Part shown: positions 18,563 to 26,136 of the stretch, piece after piece | Layout of the letters: every line of letters begins with the position of its first letter | Numbering within the stretch: the stretch's first letter is position 1 | Assembly (NCBI RefSeq): GCF_042649125.1 | Contig: NZ_JBHRYQ010000001.1 | Coordinates: 248,001-312,000, forward strand | Source: Leadbetterella lacunae | GTDB taxonomy: Bacteria; Bacteroidota; Bacteroidia; Cytophagales; Spirosomataceae | DNA length: 64,000 bases | Direction of reading: 5' to 3' | Notes under the pieces: model-generated | Told to the model about the DNA's origin: nothing | What the model saw: only the letters and a program-made list of their open reading frames with translations | Databases searched by the model: none | Made by a program: the position numbers and the translations under genes

Positions 18563-19058
18563 TCTGGTAAATCTCCTCAACACATTCTTCGGGGTTTTTA
18601 TCTTTTGTGAATATTGCCAAGTCAGCTTCTTTCGGAATGTCAAAGGGAGCACTGACGCCCGTGAAGTTTTGAATTTGGTTTGAGGCTACTTTTGAATATA
18701 AACCTTTCGGGTCTCTTTGTTGACAAACCGAAAGAGGCGTATCCACGAATATTTCAAAATACGAACCTCCTAAAATTTTACGATTGTTTTCTCTCATTTG
18801 GTCTAGGGGCGTTATCAGAGCTACTAAAACCCAATACCCTTCTGCTAAAAATAACTTTGCAGCTTCGGCAGTGCGGCGGCCATTTTCTATACGGTCTTCA
18901 TCTGTGAAACCCAGATTGTTGTTTAGACCTGTTCGTAGCACGTCTCCGTCAAGCACAATGACTTTTTCGTTTTTAGAGATTTTATCTTTTAGGAGTGTAG
19001 AGAGCGTACTTTTGCCCGCTCCCGACAAACCCAAAAACCAGATGCATTTATTTTTCAT
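18549..19058 (-). CDS. Adenylylsulfate-kinase-like (CysC family) P-loop kinase
   Basis: A 169-residue kinase from the ATG at 19058 (the preceding TTG is not needed). Walker A is GLSGAGKST (residues 9-17). CysC-family motifs follow: VLDGDVLRTGLNNNLGF, DRIENGRRTAEAAKLFLAEG and the later IFVDTPLSVCQQRDPKGLY. In sulfate assimilation this family phosphorylates APS, but no cysN, cysD, cysH or sulfotransferase gene is in the window. Here the gene follows the PqqD-like gene with a one-base overlap (TGATG) and shares an operon with the precursors. A tailoring role on the peptide is an inference. Confidence 0.86.
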   Translation of the reverse strand: MKNKCIWFLGLSGAGKSTLSTLLKDKISKNEKVIVLDGDVLRTGLNNNLGFTDEDRIENGRRTAEAAKLFLAEGYWVLVALITPLDQMRENNRKILGGSYFEIFVDTPLSVCQQRDPKGLYSKVASNQIQNFTGVSAPFDIPKEADLAIFTKDKNPEECVEEIYQIIFS

Positions 19059-19321
19059 CAATTAACCAATAAAAATTCTTTGTCTACAAGACTTTTTATT
19101 GAAGATTCTATAGCCAAAACACATGTTTCTTCGTCTACTTCAAATTCATTTAATAAAGATTCTTTGATGGTTTCCAGTGAATTACCATTGCTAATAGATT
19201 CGAAAATTTTAAACATGGTTTCGTTTAAAGTAACGTATTCGTTGTTTTTTTTGTCGAAGATAACGGCTTCGTCGCCTAGTTGAGAGAATAGTATTCTTTC
19301 CTCATTAATTATGTAATTCAT
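19058..19321 (-). CDS. PqqD-like RiPP recognition protein (lasso B1 type)
   Basis: An 87-residue PqqD-family protein. PqqD folds form the RiPP recognition element: three beta strands and helices that grip the leader peptide. Visible strand-helix features are DEAVIFDKKNNEYVTLNETM, the helix FKIFESISNGNSLETIKESL, then FEVDEETCVLAIESSIKSLV and a final KEFLLV. It starts 33 bases after the second precursor stop and overlaps the kinase gene by one base. With the B2 protease it completes the split leader-processing pair typical of lasso systems, although its partner gene is on the opposite strand. Confidence 0.87.
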   Translation of the reverse strand: MNYIINEERILFSQLGDEAVIFDKKNNEYVTLNETMFKIFESISNGNSLETIKESLLNEFEVDEETCVLAIESSIKSLVDKEFLLVN

Positions 19322-19354
19322 GAGCTAAATGATTAATTAGTTAAAATGGTTTTT

Positions 19355-19468
19355 TTAAGAGCCTAAAGGTGCTAGTAAATCATGAATAACTTTAATTTCC
19401 ATGACAGTCATTGCTGGGCTAATCCACGTTTTTTTAGAATTTGCCGACATATTTTTTATCGTTTTCAT
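19355..19468 (-). CDS. RiPP precursor peptide 2 (37 residues)
   Basis: A short gene encoding a 37-residue peptide, start ATG at 19468, stop TAA at 19355. It begins MKTIKNMSANSKKTW, continues with WISPAMTVMEI (residues 15-25) and ends DLLAPLGS. Comparison with precursor 1 shows the same frame for W-I-x-P-x-M-x-x-M-E-I at residues 15-25 and the same C-terminal L-L-A-P-x-G ending in Ser. The W-x-x-P-x-M segment resembles the Y-x-x-P-x-L leader motif recognised by lasso B1 proteins. The likely core is the last 7-12 residues. No ring-forming pattern typical of lasso cores is evident. Confidence 0.85.
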   Translation of the reverse strand: MKTIKNMSANSKKTWISPAMTVMEIKVIHDLLAPLGS

Positions 19469-19473
19469 GTAAA

Positions 19474-19596
19474 TTAACTGTTTAAACCGTCAGGTGCTAG
19501 TAAGGTTTTCCAGTCACTTTGGATTTCCATTTTCTCCATTTTAGGAGCAATCCATACCTTTTTCTTTGAAGAAATTTTGTTTTGCATAGTTTTCAT
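19474..19596 (-). CDS. RiPP precursor peptide 1 (40 residues)
   Basis: A 40-residue peptide gene, start ATG at 19596, stop TAA at 19474, only 5 bases before the second precursor gene. It begins MKTMQNKISSKKKVW, has WIAPKMEKMEI at residues 15-25, a variable SDWKT linker and the ending LLAPDGLNS. Start sequence (MKT), basic stretch, W-I-x-P-x-M-x-x-M-E-I block and C-terminal LLAPxG...S are all shared with precursor 2, while the linker differs. That conservation pattern, plus the PqqD-like gene just downstream, identifies a leader/core precursor. A -7 box lies 22-29 bases upstream. Confidence 0.87.
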   Translation of the reverse strand: MKTMQNKISSKKKVWIAPKMEKMEIQSDWKTLLAPDGLNS

Positions 19597-19617
19597 TTAA
19601 TTATGGTTTGAGTTATT

Positions 19618-19625
19618 CAAAACTA
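19618..19625 (-). promoter_or_regulatory. -7 box for the precursor-peptide operon
   Basis: On the minus strand the box reads TAGTTTTG, a perfect match to the Bacteroidota TAnnTTTG element, ending 22 bases before the precursor 1 ATG. The -33 region is weak (TTAG about 20 bases upstream), so expression may need an activator. Confidence 0.5.
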
Positions 19626-19720
19626 TTACAAATTCCTTTATTTTGCTAATACGATACGGCATTTTGTTTCATATATTATCGAAAGGTACAATTACGTTTT
19701 TTTTTCAAAAATATAGCTTG

Positions 19721-19740
19721 TTTTCACGCGTTTGTGAAAA
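19721..19740. promoter_or_regulatory. Inverted repeat in the divergent intergenic region
   Basis: TTTTCAC (19721-19727) and GTGAAAA (19734-19740) form a perfect 7-bp inverted repeat around a 6-base centre. There is no T run, so it is more like an operator than a terminator. It lies between the RiPP precursor promoter and the DUF4856 operon promoter. The remainder of 19626-19921 shows nothing further that I can name. Confidence 0.35.
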
Positions 19741-19921
19741 TGGCTTCAGAAAATAAAGACTTTTCTGAATTTTTAAAACCTTACGTTTGGACAATAAGTT
19801 AATTAAACGATGTTACCTGAAGGGTTTTTAACTATTCTAATGATTTGTTTCACAATTCTGATGGGTCAAATTATAGCGTTCATAAATTCCTTATCTTTAT
19901 TTAAATTAATTCTAAATAATG

Positions 19922-19952
19922 TTTGTTTTAAAATGATCCGTTCTTACATTTG
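19922..19952 (+). promoter_or_regulatory. Bacteroidota promoter of the DUF4856/imelysin operon
   Basis: TTTG at 19922-19925, exactly 19 bases, then TACATTTG at 19945-19952. Both match the Bacteroidota -33 and -7 consensus. It is 50 bases before the first gene of the operon. Confidence 0.7.
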
Positions 19953-20002
19953 TGACGTTATTTATAACAAGTCTAAATAAAATTTAAATCAAAACAGAAC
20001 GA

Positions 20003-21172
20003 ATGAAAACTTTAGTACGCCAATTAAAACTTAACTTTCTGGCACCTGCCATAGCTATATTTGCCCTAACTTCATGCGAAAAAGAAGAGGCTACGCCAAA
20101 CTTAAGAGCAAACATTTCCTATACACAAGTAACTGACAGTACGCCTTACAAAAGTTTGTTTATTAGTGCCAATGGAGACTCTACAGTAGACCTAAAGTCG
20201 GGTAATGACAGATTGAAGATGTTCCAAGCAATTAACTATTACTTAGGAGAAGCCATAAGAAACAATAAAACGCTAGATGGAACTGTGATGATAAATATGT
20301 TTTCAAACACTGGAAATCCATTCTCAGATATAGCTTCTCTTAACCTTACTGGAGCAGCTCTAAATACTTCTGGTGTGCAATTAAGAAACATAACCGCAGC
20401 TTCCACAGCAGACGCAGAAACCGCCAGACTAAGACTAGAAACACTTTTTGGACAAATGGCGAATGTCAGCAAATCAGTAGGTGTAACTGCCAAAAAAGGG
20501 ACTGCAGGCCAGCTAGGTAACTATTTAGTAGATGCCCAAGGAGTAGAAACCGCCCAAGTAATTCAGAAATCACTTATCGGTGCCTTTCAATTAGATTATA
20601 TTTCTAATGTATTATTAGATAAAGGCTTAGACGCAGATAACTATTCACTTGTTTCTGGTAAGCCTTATACGCAGTTGGAGCATAACTGGGACGAAGCTTA
20701 CGGTCTATTAACACTTAATCCTATCTATTTGGCTGGCTCTACTGATGCTGCCAGGGGAACTTCTGAGTCGTTTCTGGGTTCATATATTTGGGAATATAAT
20801 AAGGCGAGCTATTCAAAAATTTATACTGCATTTTTGAAAGGACGTGTTGCTATTGTTAATAATGACAAAACAGAGTTAAAAACGCAAGCAACATTTATAA
20901 GAACAGAAATGGAAAAAGCCTTGGCAGCAGCGGCTGTTGGGTATTTGGGTAAATGGAAAACAGGAACTACGGATGCTTCAAGGGCACACGCTATAGGCGA
21001 GGGGCTTGGCTTTATATATTCATTAAGATATTGTGCACAGAACGGAGCTAATACAAAGTTTTCTGATGATATTTTAAATGCCTTGATTACGCCCACAACA
21101 GGGTTTTGGGATTTAACAAATGATAAAGTAAACGCAGCAGCAGATGCTATTACTTCAAAATTTAAATTGTAA
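20003..21172 (+). CDS. DUF4856-family lipoprotein
   Basis: A 389-residue lipoprotein (lipobox ALTSC, Cys near 25, followed by EKEE). The body matches the DUF4856 family, largely helical, with YKSLFISANGD, GNDRLKMFQAINYYLGEAIR, KSLIGAFQLDYISNVLLDKG and a late GEGLGFIYSLRY. The family is of unknown function but is regularly encoded beside imelysin-like proteins and TonB receptors in Bacteroidota, as here. It is first in a four-gene plus-strand run behind a clear promoter. A role in handling the substrate of the downstream receptor, probably iron or another metal, is inferred. Confidence 0.85.
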   Translation: MKTLVRQLKLNFLAPAIAIFALTSCEKEEATPNLRANISYTQVTDSTPYKSLFISANGDSTVDLKSGNDRLKMFQAINYYLGEAIRNNKTLDGTVMINMFSNTGNPFSDIASLNLTGAALNTSGVQLRNITAASTADAETARLRLETLFGQMANVSKSVGVTAKKGTAGQLGNYLVDAQGVETAQVIQKSLIGAFQLDYISNVLLDKGLDADNYSLVSGKPYTQLEHNWDEAYGLLTLNPIYLAGSTDAARGTSESFLGSYIWEYNKASYSKIYTAFLKGRVAIVNNDKTELKTQATFIRTEMEKALAAAAVGYLGKWKTGTTDASRAHAIGEGLGFIYSLRYCAQNGANTKFSDDILNALITPTTGFWDLTNDKVNAAADAITSKFKL

Positions 21173-21191
21173 TTAATTATCAATTATATAA

Positions 21192-21218
21192 AATGGGGGT
21201 GGTTAACCTGCCCCCATT
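21192..21218 (+). other. Intercistronic hairpin
   Basis: AATGGGGG (21192-21199) pairs with CCCCCATT (21211-21218), with an inner GG-TTAA-CC helix. The T run after it is short (TTCTTTAAG), so it is at best a partial terminator or an mRNA-stability element between the DUF4856 and imelysin-like genes. Confidence 0.55.
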
Positions 21219-21247
21219 CTTTAAGTTTTAAGCAACTATCAACAACA

Positions 21248-22375
21248 ATGAAAAAGTACTTTTTGCCAATAATTACTTGTATGCTTTTAAGCTGTGGCGA
21301 TGGCTCAGAAACCACCACGCCTGAAACCGTAGATCAGGGAAAAGATCGAGCCTTGGTTTTGGCTCATTATGCTGACAATATTATTATTCCTGCATACACT
21401 AATTTTAAAGTAAAGTTTGATGTAATGAAAACTAAGTCAGCAGCGTTTACCGCAAAGCCTGATTTAGCCACACTCACTGAATTTCGAGCTGCTTGGATTG
21501 ATGCTTACACAGAATGGCAAAAAGTAGAATTGTTTGATTTTGGCCCAGCCGAAAAAGAAACTATACGTAGTTTTTATAATATTTATCCCACCAATGTCAA
21601 CAACATCCTAGAAAACATTGACAACACAAGTGCTAATCTCGAAGTGCCGGCTTCGTATGCCAATCAGGGTTTCCCTGCTCTAGATTATTTGTTAAATGGG
21701 GTAGGGGTCACAGATGCTCAAATTCTAGCTTTTTATACCGCTAATTCGGCACAAGGTCAAAAACGACTAGCATACATTACCCGTCTAACTGATAGAATGA
21801 GTTTGCTTTTGACCAAAGTCACTACAGACTGGAACGGCACATATAGAGACACTTTTGTTTCAAAAACCGGTTTGGATATCGGATCATCTACTTCATTGAT
21901 GATAAATGGGTTAGTGCTACATTACGAGCGTTTTATTCGTTCAGGCAAATTTGGGATTCCTTCAGGAGCAATGCTCAATGGCGTGGTTTCACCCGAAAAG
22001 GTGGAGGCTTTCTACAAAAAAGACCTTTCAAAAACCTTGGCTTTAACTGCCCACCAAGCCTATGTAGATTATTTTAATGGGAAAAACTTTAAAACTGGAG
22101 TCGAAGGACCTTCTATTAAAACATACATGGATGAGCTAAAAGCTAAAGATGCGGTTTCTGGAAAAATGCTTTCGGAGCTAATTAATGCTCAGTTTGAAGT
22201 AAGTAAAACTAAAATAAATGCCTTGAAACCTAACTTCTACGAAGAAGTGAAAACCAATAATACGGCCATGCAGGCGGTATATACCGAAATGCAAAACGTA
22301 ATAAAAATGCTAAAAGTTGACATGACTTCGGCTATGAGCATAACCATAACTTATACAGACAACGACGGTGATTAA
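21248..22375 (+). CDS. Imelysin-family (M75-like) lipoprotein
   Basis: A 375-residue lipoprotein with lipobox MLLSC (Cys16). It carries the helical imelysin fold: an N-terminal helix around ALVLAHYADNIIIPAYTNF, then FRAAWIDAYTEWQKVELFDFGPA, then GFPALDYLL at 141-149. In the canonical family this place is G-x-H-x-x-E; here it is G-F-P-A-L-D, so the proposed metal or peptidase motif is not conserved. Imelysins are linked to iron uptake and are often iron-regulated. The gene overlaps the HTTM gene by 8 bases. Confidence 0.88.
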   Translation: MKKYFLPIITCMLLSCGDGSETTTPETVDQGKDRALVLAHYADNIIIPAYTNFKVKFDVMKTKSAAFTAKPDLATLTEFRAAWIDAYTEWQKVELFDFGPAEKETIRSFYNIYPTNVNNILENIDNTSANLEVPASYANQGFPALDYLLNGVGVTDAQILAFYTANSAQGQKRLAYITRLTDRMSLLLTKVTTDWNGTYRDTFVSKTGLDIGSSTSLMINGLVLHYERFIRSGKFGIPSGAMLNGVVSPEKVEAFYKKDLSKTLALTAHQAYVDYFNGKNFKTGVEGPSIKTYMDELKAKDAVSGKMLSELINAQFEVSKTKINALKPNFYEEVKTNNTAMQAVYTEMQNVIKMLKVDMTSAMSITITYTDNDGD

Positions 22376-23708
22376 AGCCTACTTTAGTAAAATAAGCTCT
22401 GCTGCTCCTTTAGCCGTGTTTCGAATTTGTTTTGGACTAATGCTCTTTGGAAGTATAATCCGTTTTTGGAGCAAAGGCTGGATAGCCGACTTATATATTA
22501 AACCTCAATTTTTCTTTACCTACTTCGGTTTTGAATTTGTTAAACCCTTGGGCCAATACACCTACATACTATTTTTTGTGTGTGGGTTTTCGGCTTTGTG
22601 TGTAGCGTTTGGCTTCATGTATCGCATTTTCTCGGTGCTTTTGTTTTTAAGTTTTACTTATATCGAGTTAATTGACAAAAGCACGTATCTAAACCATTAT
22701 TACTTCATAAGTTTAATGTGTTTTATCTTAATGTTTTTACCCGCCAATGTATATTTTTCCGTAGATACATTTCGAAACAAAAAACTTGAAAATTCCTATA
22801 TTCCCCAATGGAATATTGATGTGCTTAAACTCATGATGGCCATTTTGTATTTTTATGCGGGATTAGCCAAAATTAATTCAGATTGGCTGTTACATGCACT
22901 CCCATTAAAAATTTGGTTGCCAGCCCGAAACGATATGTCTGTCATTGGTTTCCTTTTTAACTATGCATGGGTTCCGTATTTGTTCAGTTGGTTTGGCTGT
23001 ATATATGACCTCAGTATTCCTTTTTTACTTTGGAAAAATCGCACACGACCATTTGCTTATTTGGCGGTTATTGTGTTTCATTTACTAACGGCCATTTTGT
23101 TTCCAATTGGTATGTTCCCTCACATCATGATAGTGGCAGCTTTAATATTTTTCTCTCCAAATTTTCATCAAAACATTATTGATAAACTCTCTAAGTGGTT
23201 TAGATTATCGAAAACTAATAATCTGAATTTAAATACATATATAGCCCCTAGTTTCACCAAATGGGTACTTCTTGTTTTTTTTCTGTTTCAAATTGTGTTT
23301 CCTTTTCGTTATTTGGTCTACCCGGGTGAATTGTTTTGGACCGAAGAAGGCTACCGCTTTTCGTGGCGAGTGATGCTAATGGAGAAAGCCGGCTATGCTC
23401 AATTTACAGTAAAAGATGATTCAGGAAAGAAAACTGTCGTAAACAATAATAATTTTCTAACCACACTTCAAGAAAAGCAAATGAGCACCCAGCCAGACAT
23501 GATGCTGCAATACGCTCATTTTTTAAGAGATTTTTATAAAAAACAAGGCTTTAAGTCGCCCAAAGTGTACGTGGATTCGTATGTAGCATTAAATGGCCGC
23601 TTGGGCAAAACGCTCATAGACCCATCAGTAGATTTAGCCAAAGAAAATGATTCGTTTAAACATAAATCGTGGATTTTACCCCTCAATGACACTATCAAAG
23701 GTTTTTAA
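22368..23708 (+). CDS. HTTM-domain membrane protein (vitamin-K-dependent carboxylase-like)
   Basis: A 446-residue polytopic protein. The HTTM region covers about 1-300, with several membrane helices and characteristic pieces: PLAVFRICFGLMLFGSIIRF at the start, KSTYLNHYYFISLMCFILMF, and DVLKLMMAILYFYAGLAKIN. The C-terminal 110 residues after the last helix (about 302-318) are soluble and include RYLVYPGELFWTEEGYRFSW. HTTM proteins are related to gamma-glutamyl carboxylase, but most bacterial members have unknown activity. The start I use overlaps the imelysin gene, and the 3' end overlaps the receptor gene by 23 bases. Confidence 0.87.
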   Translation: MIKAYFSKISSAAPLAVFRICFGLMLFGSIIRFWSKGWIADLYIKPQFFFTYFGFEFVKPLGQYTYILFFVCGFSALCVAFGFMYRIFSVLLFLSFTYIELIDKSTYLNHYYFISLMCFILMFLPANVYFSVDTFRNKKLENSYIPQWNIDVLKLMMAILYFYAGLAKINSDWLLHALPLKIWLPARNDMSVIGFLFNYAWVPYLFSWFGCIYDLSIPFLLWKNRTRPFAYLAVIVFHLLTAILFPIGMFPHIMIVAALIFFSPNFHQNIIDKLSKWFRLSKTNNLNLNTYIAPSFTKWVLLVFFLFQIVFPFRYLVYPGELFWTEEGYRFSWRVMLMEKAGYAQFTVKDDSGKKTVVNNNNFLTTLQEKQMSTQPDMMLQYAHFLRDFYKKQGFKSPKVYVDSYVALNGRLGKTLIDPSVDLAKENDSFKHKSWILPLNDTIKGF

Positions 23709-26109
23709 GAGTATCGTATTTGTATGTATATGTTTTGGGGCAAATGCCCAATTCAGTATTTCGGGAGTAGTAAAAATCCGGAAAAGCAACAACCCAACAC
23801 AAGGATGCCGTGTTAGTCTCAATGCAGGTTCGCCATCTACAGTTACTGACGCAAATGGCCGTTTTGTTTTTAATGACCTACAATCGGGTGCATATCAGCT
23901 TCAAACGCTATTTCCTGAGTTTCAATCTGTAAAACAAGATGTAGTTATTTCTGACCAAAATATTGAATTAGAGATCTTGTTAGATACGCTGTATAAAACC
24001 CTCGACGAGGTGGTTGTAAGCCAAAAGAAATCAGACTTTGGTTTTACCCGTATGCGTGCTGTAGAAAATATGGGGATTTACGAAGGTAAAAAAACAGAAG
24101 TAATCTTGCCCGAACAGTTGGTTGCTAACTTAGCTACTAATAATGCCCGCCAAGTATTTTCAAGGGTAGCGGGTCTTAATATTTGGGAAAATGACGGGGC
24201 AGGTCTTCAACTCAGCATAGGTGGCAGAGGTCTTGACCCAAATCGAACTTCTAATTTCAATGTCCGCCAAAACGGCTACGATATCAGTGCAGATGCCCTA
24301 GGTTATCCCGAAAGTTACTACACGCCGCCGATTGAGGCCGTGGGCAAAATTCAGATTGTGCGTGGAGCGGCTTCGCTACAGTACGGCACACAGTTTGGAG
24401 GGCTCATAAACTTCGAAATGAAAAAGCCCATTCAAGACAAAAAAATAGAATTGGTGGCTCGCCAAAGTGTAGGTTCTTTTGGCTTTTATAATACGTTTAC
24501 GAGTGCCAGCGGTACGCTCAAAAAACTAAGTTATTATACTTTTTTCCAATACAAAAAATCAGAAGGGTGGCGACCAAACTCCAGTCTAAACAGTGTAAAT
24601 TATTATGCTGATATTGACTATAAATTCACGGAAAACACCAGTATAGGTCTTGACTTTACCCACAGCGATTACCTCGCTCAGCAGCCCGGTGGACTAACAG
24701 ACGCCATGTTTGCGGCAGATCCAAGGCAGTCAAATCGCGAACGAAACTGGTTTAAAGTAAATTGGAATCTGTGGGCGGTCCATTTTGATCATAAGTTTAA
24801 TCCTTCTAACGAATTTAACCTGCGTGTCTTTGGGCTTTCAGCGTATAGATATTCATTGGGTTTTCGACCAAATCGAGTAGCAAGTGTGGACGATAATTCG
24901 GCGAGAGATCTAATAAAAGGCGATTTCCTGAACTGGGGGGCGGAGGCTCGCTATCTCAAACGATATTTTGTGGGCGACAAGCTGTTTGTTTTCTTGCTGG
25001 GCGGTAGATATTATGACGGCTTTAACCACAGTGTGCAGGGGCTTGGTAGCACAGGCAAAGATGCTGACTTTAAGTTTTCAAATTTCAATGAAGGGATAGC
25101 CAACGATTACCGTTTCCCTAATAATAATGCCTCGCTTTTTATAGAAAATATTTTTTATCTGACAGACAAGTTTTCGGTTACTCCCGGTATAAGGTATGAG
25201 TATATCCATACCAAAGCCGAAGGTTTTTACGGCAGCATTCAGTTTGATTTGGCCGGAAATATTATCTCAGCTTCGCGTACTGACGAGGTTCGGAATAACG
25301 GCAGACAGTTTGTGCTAGGCGGTGTGGGTTTAAGTTATAAGCCTACTCCACATTTAGAGATTTACAATAATATTTCTCAAAACTACAGGTCCATCACCTT
25401 TAGCGACATGCGAACCGCCAACCCTTCGGCGGTGATTGACCCCAACCTAAAAGACGAAAAAGGCTACTCACTAGACCTTGGGCTGAGAACTTACGAAACT
25501 ACCTTTTACAATTTTGATGTTTCGGCGTTTTACCTCAACTACAACAACCGCATAGGCGAAGTGCAGTTTGCTGATGCCAGTAATCGTGTTTTGAGAAGAA
25601 GAGGTAACATTGGCCAAGCAGTAATAATGGGCCTCGAATCATACGGGGAAGTTGATTTTCTTAGAATCACAAACCCCAAAAATCAAAATTTGAGTGCAGT
25701 AGTTTTTGGTAATGCTGCATTTATCCATTCAAAATACAAAAAGAGCGAAATAGCAGGTATAGTAGGTAAAAAAGTTGAGTTTGTACCAAATGTAAACCTA
25801 AAAACAGGGCTAAGAGTAGGCTACAAAAAACTAAAAGGCTCGTTTCAATATACGTACCTGACCGAGCAATTCACAGAGGCTACCAATGCCCGCGAAGGCG
25901 GAGTTTCAGCAGTAGTCGGAATTATACCTTCCTATTATATAATGGACTTGAGTTTGTCGTACGAGTTCAAGAAAATCAAGTTAGAAGGAAACGTTAACAA
26001 CTTAACAAATAACTTTTATTTTACACGTAGAGCCACCGGATACCCAGGTCCGGGTATTTTACCATCTGATGGCCGAAGTTTCTTCTTGAGTTTTCAGGTT
26101 AAAATATAA
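23686..26109 (+). CDS. TonB-dependent receptor, FecA/siderophore type
   Basis: An 807-residue outer-membrane receptor. I chose the ATG at 23686, which gives a clean signal peptide (MTLSKVFKSIVFVCICFGAN, then AQ); a start at 23647 would place 13 extra residues before it. An N-terminal carboxypeptidase-like domain (ISGVVKIRKSNNPTQGCRVS) precedes a TonB box (LDEVVVSQ) and a plug (NARQVFSRVAGLNIWEND; GAASLQYGTQFGGLINFEM). The barrel ends FFLSFQVKI. It lacks the SusC hallmark and has no SusD partner, so siderophore, metal or vitamin uptake is more likely than glycans. It closes the DUF4856/imelysin/HTTM unit. Confidence 0.93.
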   Translation: MTLSKVFKSIVFVCICFGANAQFSISGVVKIRKSNNPTQGCRVSLNAGSPSTVTDANGRFVFNDLQSGAYQLQTLFPEFQSVKQDVVISDQNIELEILLDTLYKTLDEVVVSQKKSDFGFTRMRAVENMGIYEGKKTEVILPEQLVANLATNNARQVFSRVAGLNIWENDGAGLQLSIGGRGLDPNRTSNFNVRQNGYDISADALGYPESYYTPPIEAVGKIQIVRGAASLQYGTQFGGLINFEMKKPIQDKKIELVARQSVGSFGFYNTFTSASGTLKKLSYYTFFQYKKSEGWRPNSSLNSVNYYADIDYKFTENTSIGLDFTHSDYLAQQPGGLTDAMFAADPRQSNRERNWFKVNWNLWAVHFDHKFNPSNEFNLRVFGLSAYRYSLGFRPNRVASVDDNSARDLIKGDFLNWGAEARYLKRYFVGDKLFVFLLGGRYYDGFNHSVQGLGSTGKDADFKFSNFNEGIANDYRFPNNNASLFIENIFYLTDKFSVTPGIRYEYIHTKAEGFYGSIQFDLAGNIISASRTDEVRNNGRQFVLGGVGLSYKPTPHLEIYNNISQNYRSITFSDMRTANPSAVIDPNLKDEKGYSLDLGLRTYETTFYNFDVSAFYLNYNNRIGEVQFADASNRVLRRRGNIGQAVIMGLESYGEVDFLRITNPKNQNLSAVVFGNAAFIHSKYKKSEIAGIVGKKVEFVPNVNLKTGLRVGYKKLKGSFQYTYLTEQFTEATNAREGGVSAVVGIIPSYYIMDLSLSYEFKKIKLEGNVNNLTNNFYFTRRATGYPGPGILPSDGRSFFLSFQVKI

Positions 26110-26136
26110 ATAAAGAAGTTTTTTTTGTAGTAGCCA

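Noticed and set aside
16105..19596. DeoR gene as regulator of the RiPP locus
   Set aside because: DeoR-type sugar-phosphate sensing and its position behind the susCD terminator fit the carbohydrate locus at least as well; no shared operator was seen.
19740..19802. 20-codon plus-strand frame (MASENKDFSEFLKPYVWTIS) in the RiPP/DUF4856 intergenic region
   Set aside because: It is on the other strand from the precursor genes, shares none of their conserved blocks and has no promoter context; it could be chance.
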